Shown: positions 35,989-43,831 of the stretch, in pieces | Numbering within the stretch: the first letter of the stretch is position 1 | Layout of the letters: every line of letters begins with the position of its first letter | NCBI RefSeq assembly: GCF_002086675.1 | Contig: NZ_MVIF01000006.1 | Span: forward strand, 41,509-105,508 | DNA: 64,000 bases | Origin: Mycobacterium persicum | Lineage (GTDB): Bacteria; Actinomycetota; Actinomycetes; Mycobacteriales; Mycobacteriaceae | Reading direction: 5' to 3' | Translations under genes and position numbers: made by a program | Notes under the pieces: model-generated | What the model was told of the DNA's origin: nothing | Database searches by the model: none | What the model saw: the letters and a program-made list of their open reading frames with translations, nothing else

Positions 35989-37247
35989 CGGTGCCGCGTC
36001 GCGTAGATCTCGGCCAGGAACTGCTCGACGGCGATCGCCGCGTGCGCCGCCCGGGCCGACCCGAAGATGTCGAAAGCGTGCTGGGTAAGCGGCAGTTCGG
36101 CGTAGACCACGGGTTGAGTGCTGACGTCGCGAAGCGCGGTGACAAACGCGCGTGCCTGCTCGACGGGTACCAGCGAGTCGTTGCGGCCGTGCAGCACGAA
36201 GAACGGCGGGGCCTCGGCGGAAACATGGTTGACCGGTGACGCGGTGACAAACGGCTCCAAGTTGGTCGCGGGCCGCTGTTTGAGAACGGATTTGACGAGT
36301 AGCGCCGGCATCATCGGATGCATCGCGTCGTCGAAGCGGGTGAAGTCGTAGACGCCGTAGAACGGCACCGCCGCGTGGACGCGGGTATCGGCGTCTTCGA
36401 ATCCCGGTTGAAATTGCGGATCGTTGGGTGTCAGTGCCGCCAGCGACGACAGGTGACCGCCGGCCGAGCCACCGGTGATGGCGATGAAGTCGGGGTCGCC
36501 GCCGTACTCGCCGATGTGTGCCTTGACCCAGGCGAGGGCGCGCTTGACGTCGACGATGTGATCGGGCCACGTGTTGCGCGGGCTGTGACGGTAGTTGATC
36601 GCCACGCAGACCCAGCCCAACTCGGCGAGGTGGCTCATCAAGGGATGGGCCTGTCCGCGTTTGTTTCCGGTCGTCCAGGCACCGCCGGGGATCTGAAACA
36701 GCACCGGTGCCTTGCCGGACCGATCGAGATCGGGACGTCGCCAGATATCGAGATGATTGGCCCGGCCGTATTCGCCGTAGCTGATGTCGCCGTCGTGGGC
36801 ATAGTCGCGGTAGATCCGCAGCATGCGCAGCGGTCCGGGATTCTTGGCGGTGCCACCGCCGGACGCGCGGCGCCACAGGCCGTCCGAGTCGGTGCGGCGA
36901 CCGTTGCCCAAGCCGCCGTCCAACGCAGCGGCCAGCGGGATATCGGCTCGATGACCCGAGCGACTGAAGTTGAGCAGACCGAATGCCGAGATGGCAGCGA
37001 CTAGCCAGGAGAGCGCCCGCACCGGCCGGGTCAGCCGGCGGGCGGTCAACGCCAGTCCGCCTACCTGGCTGGCCAGTGTCGGCAACGGAAACTCGGTGAC
37101 GACCAGACCGAAAATCCATGACCACAGCGACGCGAAACCGTTGCGCGCCAGGGGTTTATATGCGTTGAGTGTGGAGGTGGCAGTTACCGCCGTGACCACC
37201 AGAGCGCCGATCTGCCGGAGGATGTGGATGAACTGAGCTCTGCCCAT
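35985..37247 (-). CDS. lipM: Membrane-anchored esterase LipM
   Basis: A 420-residue HSL/BD-FAE-type esterase with two or three hydrophobic segments at the N-terminus (about 1-95), then the hydrolase: FQIPGGAWTTGNKRGQ (oxyanion), TGGSAGGHLSSLAAL (nucleophile Ser), HGRNDSLVP (acid) and LTQHAFDIF (base His). It matches M. tuberculosis LipM (Rv2284) in architecture and motifs. ATG 37247 is chosen (GGTGG five bases upstream) over GTG 37256. It overlaps the tocopherol-cyclase-like gene by four bases and is divergent from the acyltransferase gene. Confidence 0.92.
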   Translation of the reverse strand: MGRAQFIHILRQIGALVVTAVTATSTLNAYKPLARNGFASLWSWIFGLVVTEFPLPTLASQVGGLALTARRLTRPVRALSWLVAAISAFGLLNFSRSGHRADIPLAAALDGGLGNGRRTDSDGLWRRASGGGTAKNPGPLRMLRIYRDYAHDGDISYGEYGRANHLDIWRRPDLDRSGKAPVLFQIPGGAWTTGNKRGQAHPLMSHLAELGWVCVAINYRHSPRNTWPDHIVDVKRALAWVKAHIGEYGGDPDFIAITGGSAGGHLSSLAALTPNDPQFQPGFEDADTRVHAAVPFYGVYDFTRFDDAMHPMMPALLVKSVLKQRPATNLEPFVTASPVNHVSAEAPPFFVLHGRNDSLVPVEQARAFVTALRDVSTQPVVYAELPLTQHAFDIFGSARAAHAAIAVEQFLAEIYATRHR

Positions 37248-37411
37248 GTGGGCCACCTTACTTAGCGTGCCTTCCCGACTGACCGATCAGGGTGCCGGAG
37301 CTTCGTCGCCGCGGCGGGACGCGGTCGAGAATCGGTGTGGCGCTTGGTGTCACGCGTCAATGGCGCTGCGGCGTACCATCGGCTCCAGCCGAGCACCTGT
37401 GAGGGCAAGAC

Positions 37412-38230
37412 ATGGGCGATACCCACAGCGACCCGACCGACATCGAAAAGTGGGACCGCGGCCTGACCGAGCACGTCATCACGCTGACGCGGCCGATCGT
37501 CAAGCGGTATTTCCGTTCCGAGGTGCGTGGTCTGGACAATATCCCGTCGGGCGCATGCCTGGTGGTCTCGAACCATTCCGGCGGCCTGGTTTCGGTGGAC
37601 CTGTCGGTGTTCGCCGTGGGCTATTACGACAGATACGGCTATGACCGCCCGCTGTACGCGCTGGGTTTCGACACACTGTTCGCCGGGCCGGCCGGTGAGT
37701 TCTTCAAGCGCACCGGCGTGATCCGCGCAACGCGGGACAACGCCGCCAAGGCGTTGGCCGCCGGTGCGGTCGTGCTGGTATTCCCGGGCGGTGACTTCGA
37801 CGTCTACCGGCCCACCCTGCGGGAGAACGTCATCGACTTCGGTGGCCGAACCGGCTATGTGACCACCGCCGTCGAAGCAAAAGTGCCGATCGTGCCCGCG
37901 GTCTCCATCGGCGGCCAGGAAGGCCAGTTCTTCCTGACCCGCGGCAGACGGCTGGCACGTGCTCTTGGGCTCACCAAGTTGGAGCGTAAGCTGTTCCGGA
38001 CCAACATTCTGCCGGTGACCTTCGGCTTCCCGTTCGGGCTCAGCATCGTCGCGCCGGTCAACATGCCGCTGCCCACCAAGATCGTCGTCGAGGTGCTGCC
38101 GCCCGTCCGCGTCGCCGAGGAATTCGGCCACGCTCCTGACGTCAAGGACGTCGACGCGCACGTGCGCCGGGTGATGCAGAACGGCCTGGACAAGCTGGCC
38201 GCCCAGCGGCGCTTCCCGATCTTTGGGTGA
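37412..38230 (+). CDS. PlsC-type lysophospholipid acyltransferase
   Basis: A 272-residue acyltransferase. The acceptor/catalytic motif is SNHSGGLVSVD (an NHxxxxxD variant, as in mycobacterial members), followed by GDFDVYRP and VPIVPAVSIGG. It transfers fatty acyl groups to lysophosphatidate or related lipids at the membrane. ATG 37412 is the first start; no strong ribosome site is visible. It is divergent from lipM, with 164 bases between, suggesting shared lipid context. Confidence 0.88.
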   Translation: MGDTHSDPTDIEKWDRGLTEHVITLTRPIVKRYFRSEVRGLDNIPSGACLVVSNHSGGLVSVDLSVFAVGYYDRYGYDRPLYALGFDTLFAGPAGEFFKRTGVIRATRDNAAKALAAGAVVLVFPGGDFDVYRPTLRENVIDFGGRTGYVTTAVEAKVPIVPAVSIGGQEGQFFLTRGRRLARALGLTKLERKLFRTNILPVTFGFPFGLSIVAPVNMPLPTKIVVEVLPPVRVAEEFGHAPDVKDVDAHVRRVMQNGLDKLAAQRRFPIFG

Positions 38231-38280
38231 CACCTGCGATCACCACGCGGTCTACGACGCCACCGCGACGCCCGGCGGTC

Positions 38281-39501
38281 TCACCGTCGTGGCCGTAACC
38301 TCGCCGGGTCCACCATCCCGGACTGCGCCAGTGCGTCGTCGATGAACCGCTGTACCGGCCGGGAGCGGAAGAAACCGGTGTGACCGCCTTGATACCAATG
38401 GATCTCCGGCTTGCCCCAGTGCTCCCAGAGGCGGCTGACCTGGTCCCGGGCGTGTACCAACCGGTCGGCAACACCGGCATAGATGAAGCGGCCCGCCAAG
38501 GGAACACGGGGAGTCAGGGCCAGCGGCGAGATCATCCTGCCGATGGGCCGGGCCGACCTCATCGTCTGACGGAGGCGGCCGTGGCCGCCGAGGCCGGCGT
38601 GGCGGCCGACCAGCTCCACCAGATCCACGGCTGGAACACCCAGGATCGCGCATCCGAGTCCGTCGTCGAGGCTGGCGACCAACGAACTGATGAGACCGCC
38701 CAGGGATATGCCGTTGAGCCCGATCATCGCGTCGGGCTGCTGGGCGCGGATCCAGGACAGCAGGCGCCGGATGTCCCACACCGCCTGAGCGGCGCCGTGG
38801 GCCGCGTCGAGCACATTCTCGCTGGGAAACGCGGCGCCGTAAGGCCGCCCGCGTGCCCGCGGCCCGTGCAGGGGCAGGACCGGAAGCACGACATTGAGGT
38901 CGAGGTTGCGGTACAGATACCACGCGTGAAACAGCATCAGGTCGAGCCCGGCCCGCCCCATCTCGGCACCGTGCACACACACCAGCCACGGCCGCGGGCG
39001 GCGGTGCCGCAACATCAACGCGTACTCGCGACGGTTTCCGGTGTAGCTCAGCCACCGCTCGCGGCCCGGTTCGCCCGGGTGGGGTTCGTAGCCGCTGTCG
39101 AAGGAGAGGCGCTGGTAGCTGCGCCCCATGCTGTCCACCCGCTTGACCGCCACCTCGGTCAGCGGCGGGGGTGCCGCGAAGAATCCCTCGGGATCGGCCA
39201 GCCAGCCGTTGTTCTGGTAAACGTCAAGTGCGGCAAGGACTTCGCGATCTATCCGCTCCAGTGAGGAGGCGCTGGGCGCCGACCTCAGCATCCCGAAGCC
39301 GGTCAGCAGGATTTCGTCGCGAAACGCTTGCGCGGCAAGCGCGATGGTGGGCCGAGCCACCGGCAGCTCGTCGGGCTGCCGGTCCAGATAAGCGCCCCAA
39401 GACCGGGCGTAGAAGCCGCCGGTGCGGGTGAATGGACCCAGCGCCTGCAGCAGCGCGTTGGCGCTGCCGCGGCGCCGGTCTGTCTGGTCGATGTCCGGCA
39501 T
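38281..39501 (-). CDS. Alpha/beta hydrolase of unknown function
   Basis: A 406-residue protein with a long N-terminal extension (about 170 residues) before the hydrolase core: VCVHGAEMG (oxyanion), LNGISLGGLISSL (nucleophile Ser in GISLG), and QGGHTGFF (His). The acid is probably in YAGVADRLVH. Similar proteins exist across mycobacteria without known substrate. ATG 39501. It converges on the acyltransferase gene with 50 bases between. Confidence 0.83.
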   Translation of the reverse strand: MPDIDQTDRRRGSANALLQALGPFTRTGGFYARSWGAYLDRQPDELPVARPTIALAAQAFRDEILLTGFGMLRSAPSASSLERIDREVLAALDVYQNNGWLADPEGFFAAPPPLTEVAVKRVDSMGRSYQRLSFDSGYEPHPGEPGRERWLSYTGNRREYALMLRHRRPRPWLVCVHGAEMGRAGLDLMLFHAWYLYRNLDLNVVLPVLPLHGPRARGRPYGAAFPSENVLDAAHGAAQAVWDIRRLLSWIRAQQPDAMIGLNGISLGGLISSLVASLDDGLGCAILGVPAVDLVELVGRHAGLGGHGRLRQTMRSARPIGRMISPLALTPRVPLAGRFIYAGVADRLVHARDQVSRLWEHWGKPEIHWYQGGHTGFFRSRPVQRFIDDALAQSGMVDPARLRPRR

Positions 39502-39612
39502 CTCGTGTCACCCTGTTCGACGCGGTCTCGGCTTTTCGATCGGCCTTGGATCAGCCTTCGATCAGCTTAAGCCCAACGGGTATTTCGGATCCCCTCGCGC
39601 GCGAGGTCGGCT

Positions 39613-39939
39613 CTAGGTCGCCTCCGCCTTGCGAGGCAGCTCCACGACCGCGGCGGGGTCGTTCTCGGTCATCCCGATTTTCGACGCGCCCCCGGGTGAA
39701 CCGAGTTCGGCAAAGAAGTCGGCGTTGATCTGCTGATACTCGCTCCACTCGCCGGGTAGATCGTCTTCGTAGTAGATCGACTCCACCGGACACACCGGTT
39801 CGCAAGCGCCGCAGTCGACACACTCGTCGGGGTGGATGTAAAGCATCCGGGCGCCCTCGTAGATGCAATCGACGGGGCATTCCTCGATGCAGGCCTTGTC
39901 CTTGATATCAACGCAGGGTTCGGCAATCACGTATGCCAC
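39613..39939 (-). CDS. 7Fe-type (3Fe-4S/4Fe-4S) ferredoxin, FdxC-like
   Basis: A 108-residue ferredoxin. The first cluster Cys are in CVDIKDKACIEECP, the second set in CVDCGACEPVCPVE, as in mycobacterial FdxC/FdxA. It closely resembles FdxC (Rv1177) in the first 60 residues. The start is GTG 39939: the AAGGAGA sequence touches the upstream ATG 39945 but is six bases from this GTG, and FdxC begins at the same residue. It lies two bases after the fprA stop, so reductase and ferredoxin are expressed together. Confidence 0.9.
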   Translation of the reverse strand: MAYVIAEPCVDIKDKACIEECPVDCIYEGARMLYIHPDECVDCGACEPVCPVESIYYEDDLPGEWSEYQQINADFFAELGSPGGASKIGMTENDPAAVVELPRKAEAT

Positions 39940-39941
39940 AA

Positions 39942-41318
39942 TCATTCTCCTTTCTGACAGCCCCCGATGCGAAGCAGTTCCGACCTGCTCGCCACCTTCA
40001 CCCGCGGTCGGTTCTGCGCGGCGCCGGCCTCCCGCTCGAAACAGTCGATCGCCTGCCAGTGCGCGGCACTGACCAGCTGCGGTTGCCTGGACGCGAGCCA
40101 CCGGGCGAGTTCGTCAGCGCGGTCCTCGGCGGGGGTGCCGTTGCCGGGCTGTGCGGCCAGGTCCGCGAGCAGGGTGTCGACGGTGTCCTGGGCGTCCTTC
40201 TTGTTGGTACCGATCACCCCGCTCGGACCGCGCTTGATCCAGCCGACGACGTATTCGTTGCGGCTGCCCGTGATCCGGCCGTCGGTGTGGGGGATGGTGG
40301 CGCTCTTGGAGTCGAACGGCAGCCCGGGTGTGGGTATACCGCGGTAGCCCACCGATCGCACCACTAGCTGCGCGGGCAGCTCTTCCCGGGCCCCGGTGTC
40401 CTTGGCCACTATTCGGCCGCCGGCGTCACTGACCAGCTCGTTGCTGCCGAGCACGATACTTTCCACCTTGTCGTTCCCGTTGATTTCGATGGGAGACGTC
40501 AAGAACCGCAACACGATCCGGCGGTGTCCGGACCGGGGTGCGCGGGCGGCGTAGTCGCGCAGCACCTTGATGTTCTGTTTGGCGACCTTGCCGGCGGAGG
40601 CCAGGTCGTCGTCGCTGATGCCCTCCAGCTGGGTCGGGTCGACGACAACGTCGACGCCCTCGAGTTCTCCGAGTTCGCGCAATTCCAGGGTGGTGAACGC
40701 GCTCTGCAAAGGGCCGCGCCGACCGATGATCACCACTTCCTCGATGTGGCAGGCGCGCAACGCCGTCAATGCATGGTCGGCGATGTCGGTGACCGCAAGC
40801 ACGTCGGGATCGGTCACCAGGATCCGGGCGACGTCGACCGCGACGTTGCCGTTGCCCACCACGACGGCGCGGCGGCCCGATAGATCGGGGGACATCTGCT
40901 CGAAGTGTGGGTGCGCGTTGTACCAGCCGACAAAATCGACCGCGGCGACGCTGCCCGGCAGCTGTTCGCCGGGAATGCCCAGGGGCCGGTCGGATTGGGC
41001 GCCGACGGCGTAGATCACCGCGTCGTAGCGCTCGGCGAGTTCTGCGGCCTGGACATGCTGGCCGACCGTGACGTTGCCGAAGAACCGGAATCGGGGGTCT
41101 TGCGCGGTCTTCTCGAACTGCTGGCTGACCGATTTGATCTTGGGGTGATCAGGTGCCACCCCGGAGCGCACCAAACCCCATGGCGTGGGCAGCATTTCCA
41201 GCATGTCGACCGCGACCTCGAGCCCTTCGCCGGCGTCGGCGGCTTTCAGCAGCGACGCCGCGGCGAAGAATCCCGACGGACCGGAACCCACAATCGCTAC
41301 GTGATACGGACGGGTCAT
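39942..41318 (-). CDS. fprA: NADPH-ferredoxin reductase FprA
   Basis: A 458-residue FAD enzyme of the adrenodoxin-reductase type, collinear with M. tuberculosis FprA (Rv3106): VAIVGSGPSGFFAAASLL (FAD), MLPTPWGLVRSGVAPDH, VVVGNGNVAVDVARIL (NADPH), and GWIKRGPSGVIGTNK at the end of the core. It reduces ferredoxin with NADPH. ATG 41318 matches the FprA N-terminus; ATG 41327 is possible. It is followed immediately by the ferredoxin gene, and the sulfite reductase genes lie 2.5 kb away. Confidence 0.95.
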   Translation of the reverse strand: MTRPYHVAIVGSGPSGFFAAASLLKAADAGEGLEVAVDMLEMLPTPWGLVRSGVAPDHPKIKSVSQQFEKTAQDPRFRFFGNVTVGQHVQAAELAERYDAVIYAVGAQSDRPLGIPGEQLPGSVAAVDFVGWYNAHPHFEQMSPDLSGRRAVVVGNGNVAVDVARILVTDPDVLAVTDIADHALTALRACHIEEVVIIGRRGPLQSAFTTLELRELGELEGVDVVVDPTQLEGISDDDLASAGKVAKQNIKVLRDYAARAPRSGHRRIVLRFLTSPIEINGNDKVESIVLGSNELVSDAGGRIVAKDTGAREELPAQLVVRSVGYRGIPTPGLPFDSKSATIPHTDGRITGSRNEYVVGWIKRGPSGVIGTNKKDAQDTVDTLLADLAAQPGNGTPAEDRADELARWLASRQPQLVSAAHWQAIDCFEREAGAAQNRPRVKVASRSELLRIGGCQKGE

Positions 41319-41366
41319 GAATCTCATGGTTGCCGTCTGCGCCGGGCCGGGGTAGACGTGTCGATG

Positions 41367-41380
41367 TTGTGTTGTCACAA
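41367..41380. promoter_or_regulatory. Palindrome in fprA-lysR divergent spacer
   Basis: TTGTG-TTGT-CACAA is a perfect inverted repeat with a T-N-A-type layout as expected for LysR operators. It is centred between fprA (starting at 41318, minus) and the LysR gene (41419, plus), so control of both is plausible. Confidence 0.55.
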
Positions 41381-41418
41381 ACAATGGTTGTGTCGGCGTT
41401 TTCGTGGTTTCATCAACC

Positions 41419-42351
41419 ATGCCGCTCAGTTCCCGCATGCCCGAACTCGCCTCGTTCGAGATCTTTCTGGCGATCGCGCAGACCGGCAGCCTCGGCGGCG
41501 CCGCGCGCGAACTCGGCTTGACCCAACAAGCCGTGTCAAAACGGCTGGCGGCGATGGAAGCCCAGGTCGGTGTGACGCTGGCCGCCCGAACCACCCGCGG
41601 CTCACAACTCACCCCGGCCGGAGTGGTTGTCGCCGAGTGGGCTGCGCGCTTACTCGACGTCGCGAGCGAGGTCGATGCCGGTCTGGGCGCGTTGCGCAAG
41701 GAGGGGCGGGAGCGGATCAAAGTGGTGGCCAGCCAGACGATCGCCGAACAGCTGATGCCGCACTGGCTGCTGTCGTTACAGGACGCGGCCAGGCGGCGCG
41801 GTGACAGCGCCCCCCAGGTGATCTTGACGGCTACCAACAGCGAGCACGCCATCGCTGCGGTTCGCGGTGGCACCGCTGATCTTGGATTCGTCGAAAATCC
41901 CGGGCCGCCAAAAGGGTTGGGCAGCTGTGTGGTGGGCCATGACGAGCTGGTGATCGTGGTGCCGCCGGGCCACAAGTGGACTCGGCGAGCACACCCGGTG
42001 AGCGCCGGTGAACTCGCGCAAACACCGTTGGTTACTCGCGAACCCCGTTCGGGCATCCGCGATTCGCTGACGGTGGCGCTGCGTCAGGTGCTGGGCGACG
42101 ATGTGCGCCAAGCGCCGCCGGTGCTCGAATTATCCTCCGCCGCGGCCATGCGGGCCGCGGTGCTGGCTGGTGCCGGGCCGGCGGCCATGAGCCGGCTGGC
42201 GGTGGCCGACGACCTCGCGGTCGGCCGACTGAGCGCCGTTCCGGTGCCCGAATTGGACCTGCGGCGCCAGTTTCGGGCCATCTGGGTTGGCGGGCGCACC
42301 CCGCCCGCTGGGGCCATCCGGGAGCTGCTCAGCCATATCCGCTTCGGCTAG
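41419..42351 (+). CDS. LysR-type regulator (Rv2282c-like)
   Basis: A 310-residue LysR protein: winged helix at 1-65 (FEIFLAIAQTGSLGGAAREL, LTQQAVSKRLAAMEAQVG), then a substrate-binding domain of two lobes (IKVVASQTIAEQLMPHWL, DLGFVENPGPPKG, ELVIVVPPGHKW). It resembles M. tuberculosis Rv2282c from memory. It is divergent from fprA and convergent with che1. Control of the FprA/ferredoxin pair in response to a sulfur or redox signal is inferred from position. ATG 41419 is used; ATG 41437 is possible. Confidence 0.9.
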   Translation: MPLSSRMPELASFEIFLAIAQTGSLGGAARELGLTQQAVSKRLAAMEAQVGVTLAARTTRGSQLTPAGVVVAEWAARLLDVASEVDAGLGALRKEGRERIKVVASQTIAEQLMPHWLLSLQDAARRRGDSAPQVILTATNSEHAIAAVRGGTADLGFVENPGPPKGLGSCVVGHDELVIVVPPGHKWTRRAHPVSAGELAQTPLVTREPRSGIRDSLTVALRQVLGDDVRQAPPVLELSSAAAMRAAVLAGAGPAAMSRLAVADDLAVGRLSAVPVPELDLRRQFRAIWVGGRTPPAGAIRELLSHIRFG

Positions 42352-42359
42352 GAATGCGG

Positions 42360-43076
42360 CTAAGCGGCGACGTGGTGGGCCAGCGCCTGGTCGTAGCGGT
42401 CGAGCAGCGTCTCGGCCACCAGCCGGTGCGCGCCTAGCGGTTGGGCCATCGGAATACCGTTGTCGCGCGCGTAGTTCCACACCTTGTCGGTGATGAGACC
42501 CGGCGCCAGGAACCACGGTGCGATGACAAGGCGGCGGGCGCCGCGGCGCCGCAACTGCGCGACCGCGTCGGCCACCGACGGTTGCGGCCGGGTGGCAAAG
42601 GCGATGGTGGCTCCGGCCCAGCGGGTGCCGGCGGCCAGCGCGGCGGCCACCTGCGCGGTACGGGCATTGGCCGCGGCGTTCGATGAGCCGATCGCGACCA
42701 CTGCCACACCCAGGTCCCGGTCGAGCGGTGAAATGCCGAGTTCTGCCAGGCGTTCGCGCAATACCGATACCAAGCGATCGTCTTCACCGAGCACGTCGGC
42801 CTGGCGGACGCCGTGCGCGCCGGCACGCGCAATCTGGCTGGGAATGTCGCGACGTGCGTGGTAGGCGCTGGCCAGCAGCAGGGGCGCGACGACGGCCTGA
42901 CGGCCGTTGGGCAAGCCGGCGACTACGTCGATGAATGCCGGCTCGGCCAGTTCCAGGAAGGCCGGCCGCACGTCGATTCCGGGCCGAATGCGGGTGAGCT
43001 CGGCTGCGACGGCTCGGGCGTTGGCCGCCGATCGCGGATCTCTGCTGCCGTGCGCGGTGAGGATCAAAGTGCTCAT
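42360..43076 (-). CDS. che1: Sirohydrochlorin ferrochelatase-like Che1
   Basis: A 238-residue CbiX/SirB-type chelatase with two half-domains: LILTAHGSRDPRSAANA (metal-site His), RPAFLELAEPAF, VVAPLLLASAYHARRDIP (second His), and VVAIGSSNAAANA in the second half. The family inserts Fe2+ into sirohydrochlorin to make sirohaem, the cofactor of SirA. Gene order sirA-cysH-che1 equals Rv2391-Rv2393. Its ATG overlaps the cysH TGA (ATGA), tying cofactor and enzyme synthesis together. Confidence 0.93.
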   Translation of the reverse strand: MSTLILTAHGSRDPRSAANARAVAAELTRIRPGIDVRPAFLELAEPAFIDVVAGLPNGRQAVVAPLLLASAYHARRDIPSQIARAGAHGVRQADVLGEDDRLVSVLRERLAELGISPLDRDLGVAVVAIGSSNAAANARTAQVAAALAAGTRWAGATIAFATRPQPSVADAVAQLRRRGARRLVIAPWFLAPGLITDKVWNYARDNGIPMAQPLGAHRLVAETLLDRYDQALAHHVAA

Positions 43077-43801
43077 GAGGCGTGCAACCCGCATTCGGTC
43101 TTGGCCAGCCCTTGCCAGCGCCCACTGCGCGGGTCGGCGCCGGCGGCCGGTTTGGTTGTGCAGGGAGCGCAGCCGATCGACGGGTAGCCCTCGTCGACGA
43201 GCGGATTGACCAGCACGTTGTTCTGCTGGATGTAGGTCTCCACGTCCTCGTCGGTCCAGGTGGCCAGCGGGTTGACCTTCACTAGTCCGAACGCCTCGTC
43301 GAAGCTGATCAGCGGGGCGTTGGCGCGCGTGGGCGCCTCCACCCGGCGGATGCCGGTGACCCAGGCCGAATACCCGCGCAACGCCTTGGTCAGCGGGACG
43401 ACCTTGCGCAGCCGGCAGCACTCGGTGGGGTTGCGGGCGAACAGGTCCTTGCCGAGCAGCTCGTCCTGTTCGGCCACCGTGTGTTCGGGGGCGACGTTGA
43501 GAACCCGGATGTCATAGACGGATTCGACCGCGTCCCGGGTGCCGAGGGTTTCGGCGAAGTGATAGCCGGTGTCGAGGAAGATCACCGGCACGCCCGGGCG
43601 CACTTTGGAGGCCAAGTCCACCAATACGGCTTCTTGCATGTTGGAGGCGACCACGTAGTTGCAGGTGGCCCAGCCCCGGGGGCCGTTGACGCCGCCGAAG
43701 TGGGCGTCGGTCCAACGCAACAGGTCGGTAGCGCTGGCTCCCTCCAGCTCGTCGGCGCCACGGGCAGCCAATTCACGTAGTTGCGGCTCGGTGTAACTCA
43801 T
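43073..43801 (-). CDS. cysH: APS reductase CysH
   Basis: A 242-residue adenylylsulfate reductase. It has the 4Fe-4S ligands as CC (TECCRLRK) and CxxC (IGCAPCTT), and the C-terminal catalytic ECGLH. FLDTGYHFAET and the PP-loop SNMQEAVL are present. The presence of the Fe-S Cys pairs marks it as APS rather than PAPS reductase. It makes sulfite for SirA. It begins ATG 43801, 30 bases after sirA, and overlaps che1 by four bases. Confidence 0.97.
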   Translation of the reverse strand: MSYTEPQLRELAARGADELEGASATDLLRWTDAHFGGVNGPRGWATCNYVVASNMQEAVLVDLASKVRPGVPVIFLDTGYHFAETLGTRDAVESVYDIRVLNVAPEHTVAEQDELLGKDLFARNPTECCRLRKVVPLTKALRGYSAWVTGIRRVEAPTRANAPLISFDEAFGLVKVNPLATWTDEDVETYIQQNNVLVNPLVDEGYPSIGCAPCTTKPAAGADPRSGRWQGLAKTECGLHAS

Positions 43802-43831
43802 CTCGTCGTCCTCCGCTCGTTTCGGGTGGAC

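Noticed and set aside
38226..38244. GGTGA/TCACC inverted repeat after the acyltransferase gene
   Set aside because: Only five pairs with a nine-base loop and no tract; too weak for a terminator call.
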